Shown here: positions 1 to 5,564 of the stretch, in pieces
Layout of the letters: each line of letters starts with the position of its first letter
How positions within the stretch are numbered: the stretch's first letter is position 1
Source of the DNA: an uncultured Prevotellaceae bacterium
GTDB lineage: Bacteria; Bacteroidota; Bacteroidia; Bacteroidales; Bacteroidaceae
Direction: 5' to 3'
Assembly (NCBI GenBank): GCA_946539475.1
Contig: CAMNHM010000135.1
Location: 1-7,394, forward strand
Length of the DNA: 7,394 nucleotides
Made by a program: the position numbers and the translations under genes
The notes under the pieces: model-generated
Database searches by the model: none
Told to the model about the DNA's origin: nothing
The model's input: the letters and a program-made list of their open reading frames with translations, nothing else

Positions 1-620
1 GCGTGGGCGCAGACGTAAATATGGTACGTGCGGGCATTGGCTCCGACACCCGCATTGGCCGGAAATTCCTCTATGCCGGATGTGGCTATGGAGGCAGCTG
101 TTTTCCGAAGGACGTGAAGGCGCTCATCAAGACTGCCGACCAGAACGGCTACTCGATGGAGGTGCTGAAGGCCGTAGAGCGTGTCAACGAGCGTCAGAAG
201 AGCATTCTCTTCGAGAAGCTGCAGCGTGCCTTTGAGGGCGAGAGCCTCAAAGGCAAGACCATCGCCATGTGGGGGCTGTCGTTCAAGCCCGAAACCGACG
301 ATATGCGTGAGTCGACCGCCCTGGTGATGATCGAGAAGTTGCTCGACGCCGGCTGCACCATCCGAGCCTACGACCCCATCGCCATGAACGAGTGCCGACG
401 CCGCATCGGCGATCGCATCACCTACTGTCGCGACATGTACGATGCCGTGCTTGATGCCGATGCCCTGCTGCTGCTCACCGAGTGGAAGGAGTTCCGTCTG
501 CCCACCTGGGGAGTCATCCGCAAGGCCATGCGCAAGCCGCTCGTCATCGACGGACGTAACATCTTCGACATCGAAGAGTTGGAAGAGAATGAGTTTGAAT
601 ACCACTGCATAGGAAAGTAA
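1..620 (+). CDS. ugd: UDP-glucose 6-dehydrogenase, C-terminal part (5' truncated by window edge)
   Basis: This is the C-terminal part of a UDP-glucose 6-dehydrogenase, the cytoplasmic enzyme that oxidises UDP-glucose to UDP-glucuronate with two NAD+, feeding capsule, exopolysaccharide or LPS sugar synthesis. The reading frame is open from the window edge; the first full codon is GTG at position 3, but it aligns inside the family (GADVNMVRAGIGSDTRIG), so it is not a start. The catalytic cysteine sits in GYGGSCFPKD (TGT at 99-101). It is followed by the central helical dimerisation region and the C-terminal UDP-binding domain, which shows the motifs GLSFKPETDDMRES, AYDP and DGRNIFD. About 205 residues are visible; family members are usually about 430-450, so roughly the N-terminal NAD-binding half is missing. 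Stop TAA at 618-620. The next gene starts 3 bases later. A close relative acting on GDP-mannose or UDP-ManNAc is possible, but the motifs favour UDP-glucose. Confidence 0.93.
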   Translation, partial: VGADVNMVRAGIGSDTRIGRKFLYAGCGYGGSCFPKDVKALIKTADQNGYSMEVLKAVERVNERQKSILFEKLQRAFEGESLKGKTIAMWGLSFKPETDDMRESTALVMIEKLLDAGCTIRAYDPIAMNECRRRIGDRITYCRDMYDAVLDADALLLLTEWKEFRLPTWGVIRKAMRKPLVIDGRNIFDIEELEENEFEYHCIGK

Positions 621-623
621 CAC

Positions 624-1433
624 ATGAGACGTCTGTCCCTCCTCTCCGCACTTCTACTCCTGCTACTTGCCGCCTGCCGGCAGCAGCAGGAGAAAGCCAT
701 TGTCACTACCGCCGATGCCGTGCCACAGGAGGACACGCTGGCAAAGACACAGCTGCAGGGCACCTGGATGGACAACGTCACGGGCGAGGTGATGCTAAAA
801 GCCGAGGGCGACACCATCTACTACGCCGACGCCACCAATCTACCTACTTATTTCCGCATCGTCGGCGACTCCATTGAGTTGGGCAACGATGTCTATCAAA
901 TCACGAAGCAGACGCCTCACAACTTCTGGTTCCTCAACCATGCCGGCGACGAGATACAGCTAGTGAAGCGCGACTCTGCCGACGCCGACCAACCTGACTT
1001 CGTGTCGCAGGAGCCGAAGGTCATCAGCACGACAGAGGTCGTCAAGATCGATTCCGTGGTGATGTACGGCGGACAGCGTTACCATTGGTACATTGCCATC
1101 AACCCCACGCGCTATCGTGTGTTGCGCACCACCTACACCCCCGAAGGTGTCGCCGTGCAGAATGTCTACTACGACAACATCATCCACGTCAGCGTCTTCA
1201 AGGGCAACCGCCGCCTCTTCGGGCGTAACTTCAACAAGCAGGCGTATGCTGCCGACGTACCACAGGAGTTCCTCGATCAGTCGATCCTCGGCAACATCCG
1301 CTATAGCCACACCGACAGCCAGGGGTTCCATTTCAACGCCACCATCTGCATACCTGATGGCGACAGCTGCTATCTGGTCGAGACACTCATCAGTTTCGAC
1401 GGGCAGCTCTCCCTGAAACTCCTGGAGTACTAG
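624..1433 (+). CDS. Lipoprotein of unknown function, possibly DUF4738-like
   Basis: This is a predicted 269-residue lipoprotein. The N-terminus MRR is followed by a leucine-rich hydrophobic stretch and the lipobox LAAC, with the lipidated cysteine at residue 18. Residues about 43-116 (LQGTWMDNVTGE, then alternating strands) look like a small beta-rich, lipocalin-like domain. A short linker at about 117-135 leads to a second beta-rich region (about 140-269) rich in Tyr and aromatic residues. No catalytic motif is visible. The overall pattern recalls Bacteroidales lipoproteins annotated DUF4738, but that is from memory and uncertain. The ATG lies 3 bases after the dehydrogenase stop with no promoter between, so the two genes are probably cotranscribed and may be translationally coupled. 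Whether it has any role in polysaccharide or envelope work is not shown by the sequence. Stop TAG at 1431-1433, only 15 bases from the end of the convergent nudC. Confidence 0.82.
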   Translation: MRRLSLLSALLLLLLAACRQQQEKAIVTTADAVPQEDTLAKTQLQGTWMDNVTGEVMLKAEGDTIYYADATNLPTYFRIVGDSIELGNDVYQITKQTPHNFWFLNHAGDEIQLVKRDSADADQPDFVSQEPKVISTTEVVKIDSVVMYGGQRYHWYIAINPTRYRVLRTTYTPEGVAVQNVYYDNIIHVSVFKGNRRLFGRNFNKQAYAADVPQEFLDQSILGNIRYSHTDSQGFHFNATICIPDGDSCYLVETLISFDGQLSLKLLEY

Positions 1434-1448
1434 TGTCTTTCCATGTGA

Positions 1449-2216
1449 TCACTCCGTGAGCCAGTCATCAATCAGACGACGGGCGATACTCAGTTTCTCA
1501 GGCAGTTTCGGCAGGTGGTCACGATGAAACCATGCCACATTCTTCAGTTCCTCGCGCTGCACGTGGATACGTCCGCCTGCATAGTCGGCCGTAAAGCCTA
1601 CCATCAGCCCGGATGGATAGGGCCACGGCTGCGAGTCGAAGTATCGGATGTTCTTCACCTCAAGCCCCGTTTCCTCCCTGACCTCCCGCACGACAGCTTC
1701 CTCCAGCGTCTCGCCCGTCTCCACGAATCCGGCAATCAGCCCGTAGAAGTCGCCACGGAAATTTCGTGCCCTGGCCATCAGCACCTCATCGTCACCCCTC
1801 GTGATGCGCACGATGATGGCAGGCGCCACCTGCGGCCACACCTCCTTCCCACAGTGTTCACAGCGCTTCGAGATGTCGGTATGCAGGCGCATCGGTCCTC
1901 CGCAGACGCCGCAGAAGCGGGTGTTCTTGTCCCAGTAGAGCAGCTCGGCACATTTGCCTGCCTTCAGGTATAGTTCCTCCGGCAGCTTGTAATAGCTCTG
2001 ACGCAACGGACAAGGTGTGAGCGCCCCGCCTTCGGCAGGGGTGTCGATAGCATAGGCACATACCTCAGTATCGCCCAGCGGCGCCACTCGCATCACCGTC
2101 GTCCAGCTCTTCAACTCAGTTGGCGCCTCTTCACACAGGGGAATGGTGAAAGAACCGTCGTCGAGCCGCTCCAACAGCAGCTCATCTTTGCAAAAGACAA
2201 AATAATAACGTTTCAT
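1449..2216 (-). CDS. nudC: NAD(H) pyrophosphatase, NudC-type Nudix hydrolase
   Basis: This is a Nudix hydrolase of the NudC family, which cleaves NADH/NAD+ to NMN(H) and AMP and, in studied homologues, removes NAD caps from RNA. Numbered from the ATG at 2216 the protein has 255 residues, close to the 257 of E. coli NudC. An N-terminal domain (1-95) is followed by a four-cysteine zinc ribbon (C102, C105, C119, C122), then the Nudix domain. The Nudix box is complete: G163, E169, R177, E178, E181, E182, G184. The NudC signature SQPWPYP at 195-201 follows it, which separates this family from other Nudix enzymes. A TTG at 2229-2231 would add five residues but lies inside the -7 promoter region, so the ATG is chosen. 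The -7 box ends four bases before this ATG, which predicts a leaderless or almost leaderless mRNA. It is divergent from the TPR-AraC regulator and convergent with the lipoprotein before it. Confidence 0.93.
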   Translation of the reverse strand: MKRYYFVFCKDELLLERLDDGSFTIPLCEEAPTELKSWTTVMRVAPLGDTEVCAYAIDTPAEGGALTPCPLRQSYYKLPEELYLKAGKCAELLYWDKNTRFCGVCGGPMRLHTDISKRCEHCGKEVWPQVAPAIIVRITRGDDEVLMARARNFRGDFYGLIAGFVETGETLEEAVVREVREETGLEVKNIRYFDSQPWPYPSGLMVGFTADYAGGRIHVQREELKNVAWFHRDHLPKLPEKLSIARRLIDDWLTE

Positions 2217-2220
2217 TCGG

Positions 2221-2228
2221 CAAAGATA
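2221..2228 (-). promoter_or_regulatory. Bacteroidetes-type -7 promoter element for nudC
   Basis: Read on the minus strand the sequence is TATCTTTG, an exact match to the Bacteroidetes -7 consensus TAnnTTTG. It is followed by CCGA and then the nudC ATG. I see no good TTTG -33 element 19-21 bases upstream. The expected transcription start, a few bases after the box, falls at or next to the start codon. Confidence 0.65.
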
Positions 2229-2246
2229 CAACTTTTTCCGCTTTTT

Positions 2247-2278
2247 CTTGGATTTCTGCTCATTTTTTTATACCTTTG
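2247..2278 (+). promoter_or_regulatory. Bacteroidetes-type promoter for the TPR-AraC regulator gene
   Basis: A -33-like CTTG at 2247-2250 and the -7 element TACCTTTG at 2271-2278 are separated by 20 bases, matching the Bacteroidetes arrangement TTTG-N19-21-TAnnTTTG. Nine bases separate the -7 box from the ATG at 2288, so the 5' untranslated region must be very short or absent. The spacer is T-rich. It lies back to back with the nudC promoter; the two -7 boxes are about 42 bases apart. Confidence 0.72.
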
Positions 2279-2287
2279 ACCCTCGAA

Positions 2288-3949
2288 ATGAGAAAGATTC
2301 TATTGCTGACGCTTTTTGTGGGGCTACAGGTGCGGGCCCAACAGGTAGAGCAGCTGCTCACAGCTTTTGAGCAGAAGCCCTGCTCGGAGACCGCCAACGC
2401 CTTCTTCGGTGAGCTGCTCCATGCTGAATTCCTCGACGAGAAGATCACGTTCAACAATCAGGCGACGGTCGACTCACTGCGCCAGCAAGTGTGCTACTGG
2501 GCGGCCGAGTGGTACTACGACCAGCAGCAATATGAGCAAGCCGAACGCCATGCCGCCGTCGCCCTACCCCTCTATCACGTTGGCAACGACGAGCGCGCCG
2601 ACTGTCTGAACCTGCTGGCAATGATTGCCGTCAGGCAGGGACACATTGCCCAGGCCGCCAGCTATGCCAAGCAATGCCTGGAGATGGACCGGCGCAGCGG
2701 CGACGACGATCGCATTGCCTCGAGCATGAACACCGTAGCGGGCATCTACATGGCCGGCTACCAGGCAAAGGAGGCTGAGCAGTACATCCTCGGTGCCCTC
2801 AACCACATCGGGCGCGTCAACAACCCTCCCCGACACGCCGTCATCCTCGGCATGGCATCCGAAGTCTACCACACCCTTGGCAATGACCAGCTGGCACTGG
2901 CCTATGCCCAAGAGGCCTACCATATCGACTCCATCCTGGGACGCCGGCAGCAGATGGCCATCCGACTGTCGCAGCAAGGATCCGCCCTGCTAGGCCTTCA
3001 CCGCTATGCCGATGCCGAACACATCTACCGGCAGGTCATCCCCACGCTGAAGGCAGCAGGCGACAGCCACTCCTATGCCATCGCCCTGAACCGCCTGGGC
3101 ATGGCGCTGCTCTGTCAGGACAGGCAGCGTGAGGCCATACCTTATTATAAAGAGGCGGCCACACTGTTCGCACAAATGGGCGATCTATACAACGAGCTCC
3201 ACTCCCACCGAGGACTTTACGAGAGCTATTGGACCGTCGATTCCGACTCGGCAAAGATGGAGCTCGACCGCTTCGAACTGCTGAAGGACTCACTCTACAA
3301 GCACAGCACCGCCGACGCCCTGTCCCGCTATAATGCCGAGTTTGGCTACGACCTCCTTCAACAGGAGAACGCCTCTATTCGCCAGGCCCGCCGCCACACC
3401 ATCTTTATTGCCCTGTCGGCCACGCTCATCATCCTGGTCATCGCCCTTCTTGCCTTCCGAAGGCTGCGCCGCCGTCAGCAGCAGCGCATACAGGAGCTGA
3501 TGGAGGAGATCAACCATCTCACTGCCCACCCCACCCCAACGAAAGCGGAGGGCTGCCACGAACAAGACGGCGCACCGGCTGACGACGCTGCTGCCTGCCC
3601 CACTTCCCCCTCGCCTTTCCTACAGCGCCTCGTCGAGGTAGTAAACGAGGGGCTTGCCTCTGGCGACTATAGCGTGGAGACGATAGCCTCGAAGATGAAC
3701 ATGAGCATCTCCACCTTCCGCCGCCGACTGCTCAGCGACACCGGCGAGACTCCCAAGGCTTTCATCCTCTCCATACAGATGCAGCGCGCCGCCATGCTGC
3801 TCGCCGAAAGTCCCGAAACGTCCATCCAGCAGGTGGCACGTCTCTGCGGCTTCGACGAGATCAGCTCCTTCGGACATACCTTCAAGCGTATATATGGATG
3901 CTCACCCTCACAGTATCGGGAGGCCCGCAACGCGCAAAATCAGGCCTAA
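2288..3949 (+). CDS. Membrane-spanning TPR sensor with cytoplasmic AraC-type DNA-binding domain
   Basis: This appears to be a one-component membrane-bound transcription regulator of 553 residues. An in-frame TTG at 2276 lies within the -7 promoter box, so the ATG at 2288 (MRKILLL) is taken as the start. Residues 1-17 form a signal peptide ending VRA. Residues about 70-300 contain six or so tetratricopeptide repeats, with helical pairs near 70-100, 104-136, 145-176, 184-218, 224-258 and 264-298. One transmembrane helix spans about 370-390 and is followed by a basic stop-transfer stretch (RRLRRRQQQR). A low-complexity Pro/Ala/Thr linker (about 413-443) leads to an AraC domain at 444-548. That domain has a first helix-turn-helix near 462-481 and a second near 512-534, ending in the typical GCSPSQYREA. 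The inferred topology puts the TPRs in the periplasm and the AraC domain in the cytoplasm. No histidine kinase, receiver or GGDEF domain is present. The ligand or partner is unknown; targets may include the lipoprotein pair downstream or the gene itself. Confidence 0.88.
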   Translation: MRKILLLTLFVGLQVRAQQVEQLLTAFEQKPCSETANAFFGELLHAEFLDEKITFNNQATVDSLRQQVCYWAAEWYYDQQQYEQAERHAAVALPLYHVGNDERADCLNLLAMIAVRQGHIAQAASYAKQCLEMDRRSGDDDRIASSMNTVAGIYMAGYQAKEAEQYILGALNHIGRVNNPPRHAVILGMASEVYHTLGNDQLALAYAQEAYHIDSILGRRQQMAIRLSQQGSALLGLHRYADAEHIYRQVIPTLKAAGDSHSYAIALNRLGMALLCQDRQREAIPYYKEAATLFAQMGDLYNELHSHRGLYESYWTVDSDSAKMELDRFELLKDSLYKHSTADALSRYNAEFGYDLLQQENASIRQARRHTIFIALSATLIILVIALLAFRRLRRRQQQRIQELMEEINHLTAHPTPTKAEGCHEQDGAPADDAAACPTSPSPFLQRLVEVVNEGLASGDYSVETIASKMNMSISTFRRRLLSDTGETPKAFILSIQMQRAAMLLAESPETSIQQVARLCGFDEISSFGHTFKRIYGCSPSQYREARNAQNQA

Positions 3950-3954
3950 CACAG

Positions 3955-4011
3955 CGTTTTGAACGAAAACGACAACTCCACGCCCTGTTTTTGAACGGTT
4001 TTATCAACCGT
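3955..4011 (+). repeat. Short direct and inverted repeats upstream of the lipoprotein pair
   Basis: The 9-mer TTTTGAACG occurs twice, at 3957-3965 and 3989-3997, 32 bases apart, about three helical turns. Each copy is part of a small inverted repeat: CGTTTT and AAAACG (3955-3960 and 3966-3971, 5-base loop), and ACGGTT and AACCGT (3995-4000 and 4006-4011, 5-base loop). Neither hairpin is followed by a T tract, so a Rho-independent terminator is unlikely. Paired direct repeats upstream of a promoter fit an operator for an AraC-type protein such as the one encoded just upstream, but binding is inference. Confidence 0.5.
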
Positions 4012-4029
4012 CCTAACGTGTTTTCTTCG

Positions 4030-4037
4030 TACCTTTG
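4030..4037 (+). promoter_or_regulatory. Bacteroidetes-type -7 promoter element for the lipoprotein pair
   Basis: TACCTTTG matches the consensus TAnnTTTG exactly and is the same octamer as at 2271-2278. Both are followed within a few bases by CGAAAT. No clear TTTG -33 box is found 19-21 bases upstream, which suggests help from an activator. The predicted transcript would have a leader of about 60 bases, A/T-rich near the ATG at 4106. Confidence 0.68.
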
Positions 4038-4102
4038 CGTCCGAAATCGCTTACACTACGGACAAGGAACTATTTTATTCATTCATATTAACACATCATT
4101 CG

Positions 4103-4169
4103 ATCATGAAGAAAGCATTATTCAGTTTCGCCATCGTGGCAGCAGGCCTGCTCGTGGCATCGTGTGGAA
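4103..4169 (+). repeat. 67-base leader repeat, copy 1 (signal-peptide coding)
   Basis: This stretch, from three bases before the ATG to just past the lipobox cysteine codon, matches 4661-4727 at 65 of 67 positions. The differences are C4147 versus A4705 (a silent Gly codon change) and C4158 versus T4716 (Ala to Val at residue 18). Similarity drops sharply just outside these limits. Confidence 0.93.
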
Positions 4170-4636
4170 ACAAGAGTAGCAACGCTGAGGCACCCGCCGA
4201 TGCAGTCGAGAGCGAAGTGGCCGAAGCCGCCGAGGCTCCTGCAGCCAACAGCGCCGTCGAGAGCGAGTACTTCACACTCAGCGTACCCGCCGGCTGGAAG
4301 TACAACGAAAATGCCAGCTCGTCGACCTCGGTGACGATCGATGCCCCCGACTATGGTCAGTTTGAGAGCGTCGTCATCTATGTGAACAAGGAGGAGACGA
4401 GTGCCGAGAAGCTGCGCGACCAGTATTTCGGCGACGGTGCCGGCAAGGAGAAGGCTGCCGATGTCACCATTGGCGGCAAGACCTTCAAGCATCTCTATTA
4501 TACTGAGAGCTCCGACTACGGCAGCGACCTGTTCACCGAGGTCGACGGCGGAGTGCTCGTTGTAAGCCTGTCGAGGAACCTGCCCGTCGAGGCAGAGGCC
4601 CTGAAGCCCCTCGTTGAGAGCATCAAGCTCAAGTAA
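4106..4636 (+). CDS. Small lipoprotein, first of a tandem paralogous pair
   Basis: This is a predicted 176-residue lipoprotein. MKK and a hydrophobic core are followed by the lipobox VASC, with the lipidated cysteine at residue 20. Residues 22-53 form an Ala/Glu-rich linker of low complexity. The mature domain (about 54-176) begins EYFTLSVPAGWKY and ends LVESIKLK; this strand-turn opening is seen in PsbP/Mog1-like (DUF1795-type) domains, but the assignment is tentative. No enzyme motif is visible. The residues after the cysteine (GNKSS) do not resemble the acidic Bacteroidetes surface-export signal, so a periplasm-facing anchor is more likely. It is read from the -7 box at 4030-4037 and is probably cotranscribed with its neighbour 27 bases downstream. 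Its first 67 bases, counted from 4103, are nearly identical to the start of that neighbour. Confidence 0.85.
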   Translation: MKKALFSFAIVAAGLLVASCGNKSSNAEAPADAVESEVAEAAEAPAANSAVESEYFTLSVPAGWKYNENASSSTSVTIDAPDYGQFESVVIYVNKEETSAEKLRDQYFGDGAGKEKAADVTIGGKTFKHLYYTESSDYGSDLFTEVDGGVLVVSLSRNLPVEAEALKPLVESIKLK

Positions 4637-4660
4637 GGCCATACGACAACAAAGCCGGAC

Positions 4661-4727
4661 ATCATGAAGAAAGCATTATTCAGTTTCGCCATCGTGGCAG
4701 CAGGACTGCTCGTGGTATCGTGTGGAA
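4661..4727 (+). repeat. 67-base leader repeat, copy 2 (signal-peptide coding)
   Basis: This is the second copy of the leader repeat, exactly 558 bases after the first, covering the ATC before the ATG, the whole signal peptide and the lipobox cysteine of the second lipoprotein. The upstream flanks differ: the first copy has an A/T-rich leader, while the second has a short spacer that carries no promoter I can see. Confidence 0.93.
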
Positions 4728-5251
4728 GTAAGGGCGGCAACAGCCAGCAGCAGGCCGGCGAGCAGGCTGAGGTGGTGGTGCCCGATGGTTACAAGACCTA
4801 TGAGTTCGCACACTTCACCATGAGCGTGCCCGAGGAGTTCACGCCCGGCGAAGAGCAAGACTACGGTGGTCCTACCAACGTGCGCTATACTTCAGAGAAG
4901 ATGCTCATGCACGACGATGGTGATGAGTACACCAGCTCGGCCACCATCGACTGCGGCTATGCCGGCGCCGAAGGGGCCACCACCTCGCAGATCAAGGAGG
5001 TGGCCACCAACCTGAAGCTGAGTCAGGAGGCCGCTGGCGAGACGTGCGACGAGCCTGTCATCGACGGCAACATCGTCCTGATGCGCCACTACAACGACAG
5101 TGGCGATGGCTATAAGATGATTACCTGGCGCTGGTGGATTCTCACCGATAGCGGCAAGGGCATTTCCGGCAACATCAACTATCCCGAAACCGAGGCCAAG
5201 TACTACGACGGCCTGGCTCAGAAGATAGTAAAGACCATCCGCTTCAAGTAG
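4664..5251 (+). CDS. Small lipoprotein, second of a tandem paralogous pair
   Basis: This is a predicted 195-residue lipoprotein whose signal peptide differs from its upstream neighbour's by one residue (lipobox VVSC, cysteine at 20). A Gln/Gly-rich linker (22-35) leads to a mature domain that starts YEFAHFTMSVPEEF and ends KIVKTIRFK. The same strand-opening motif (FTxSVP) and the same basic C-terminal helix occur in the neighbour, so the two look like paralogues with a PsbP/Mog1-like fold; the family call is tentative. The middle differs considerably and includes an aromatic segment (MITWRWWIL, 152-160). A 27-base gap follows the previous stop with no promoter seen, so an operon is likely. 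The stop at 5249-5251 lies inside one arm of a long-range inverted repeat (5248-5257 with 5387-5396). The role is unknown. Confidence 0.85.
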   Translation: MKKALFSFAIVAAGLLVVSCGSKGGNSQQQAGEQAEVVVPDGYKTYEFAHFTMSVPEEFTPGEEQDYGGPTNVRYTSEKMLMHDDGDEYTSSATIDCGYAGAEGATTSQIKEVATNLKLSQEAAGETCDEPVIDGNIVLMRHYNDSGDGYKMITWRWWILTDSGKGISGNINYPETEAKYYDGLAQKIVKTIRFK

Positions 5252-5396
5252 CCTTCTACACTCTGTAACAACAATCATTAAACCCAAATCGGAGGCCGGG
5301 AAACCAAGGGAGACAGCCTCAATACGTCTCTTTGTACACGTCCGACAGGCACTTGCAAGATGCTCCCTTGGGCCCTTGGCCTGCAGAGAAGGCTAC
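5248..5396. repeat. Nested long-range inverted repeats
   Basis: The outer arms GTAGCCTTCT (5248-5257) and AGAAGGCTAC (5387-5396) are perfect 10-bp reverse complements. Inside them, CCAAGGGAG (5304-5312) and CTCCCTTGG (5363-5371) form a perfect 9-bp pair 50 bases apart. In RNA these could close a two-level structured 3' region that begins at the lipoprotein stop codon. Folding is inferred from arm complementarity only. Confidence 0.5.
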
Positions 5397-5403
5397 CTGC
5401 GAC

Positions 5404-5424
5404 ACCAAAACAACTTGTTTTGGT
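5404..5424. repeat. 21-bp palindrome, left copy
   Basis: The arms ACCAAAACAA and TTGTTTTGGT (10 bp each) are perfect reverse complements around a single central C at 5414. The sequence is the exact reverse complement of the right copy at 5492-5512. Confidence 0.93.
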
Positions 5425-5487
5425 AATCAAAGTCGGCCACTTTGGTAATCAAAGTCGGCCTCTTTGGTAATCAAAGTCGGCCTCTTT
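5422..5487. repeat. Three tandem 22-bp repeats
   Basis: Three head-to-tail units lie at 5422-5443, 5444-5465 and 5466-5487. Each begins GGTAATCAAAGTC and ends CTTT. They are identical except that base 18 of the unit is A in the first and T in the other two. Across the first two junctions CTTTG and CAAAG are separated by GTAAT, so each can form a small 5-bp hairpin. Confidence 0.95.
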
Positions 5488-5491
5488 GAAG

Positions 5492-5512
5492 ACCAAAACA
5501 AGTTGTTTTGGT
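5492..5512. repeat. 21-bp palindrome, right copy
   Basis: The same 10-bp arms as the left copy surround a central G at 5502. It starts 88 bases after the left copy, which is four times the 22-base repeat period, so both palindromes are in phase with the tandem units. The pair could also base-pair with each other and close the whole array in one stem. Confidence 0.93.
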
Positions 5513-5564
5513 AGCGCGAGAAGCCTACTTTGCATCTCAAAGTCTCGGCGCGGCCTTACGTTCC

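Larger units (their letters stand above)
5252..5564. other. Gene-free convergent intergenic region with dense repeat structure
   Basis: This 313-base stretch lies between the 3' ends of the second lipoprotein and the nucleotidase. I see no convincing gene in it. The first half has two nested inverted repeats and an 8-bp palindrome CTTGCAAG (5352-5359). The second half holds the palindrome and tandem-repeat element described separately. No TAnnTTTG promoter was noticed on the plus strand. One of these structures may end transcription from both sides, but no stem followed by a clear T tract is present. Confidence 0.8.

Noticed and set aside
3..5. GTG at position 3 as the start of the dehydrogenase
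   Set aside because: The following residues align with the interior of the family, and the frame is open to the window edge.
3955..4011. Rho-independent terminator for the regulator gene
   Set aside because: Both hairpins have only 6-bp stems and neither is followed by a run of T.
4039..4063. A riboswitch or 5' hairpin in the lipoprotein leader (GTCCG pairing with CGGAC)
   Set aside because: A single 5-bp stem with a 15-base loop is weak, and part of it may lie before the transcription start.
3898..4179. A 93-codon plus-strand frame bridging the regulator and the first lipoprotein
   Set aside because: It overlaps both real genes in another frame and crosses the promoter; its product resembles nothing.
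4118..4642. A 174-codon open frame on the minus strand opposite the first lipoprotein
   Set aside because: It is a shadow frame. A similar antisense frame at 4676-4858 starts from the repeated leader simply because that DNA is duplicated.
5422..5487. A CRISPR array
   Set aside because: The 22-base units are directly adjacent with no unique spacers, and no cas gene is present.
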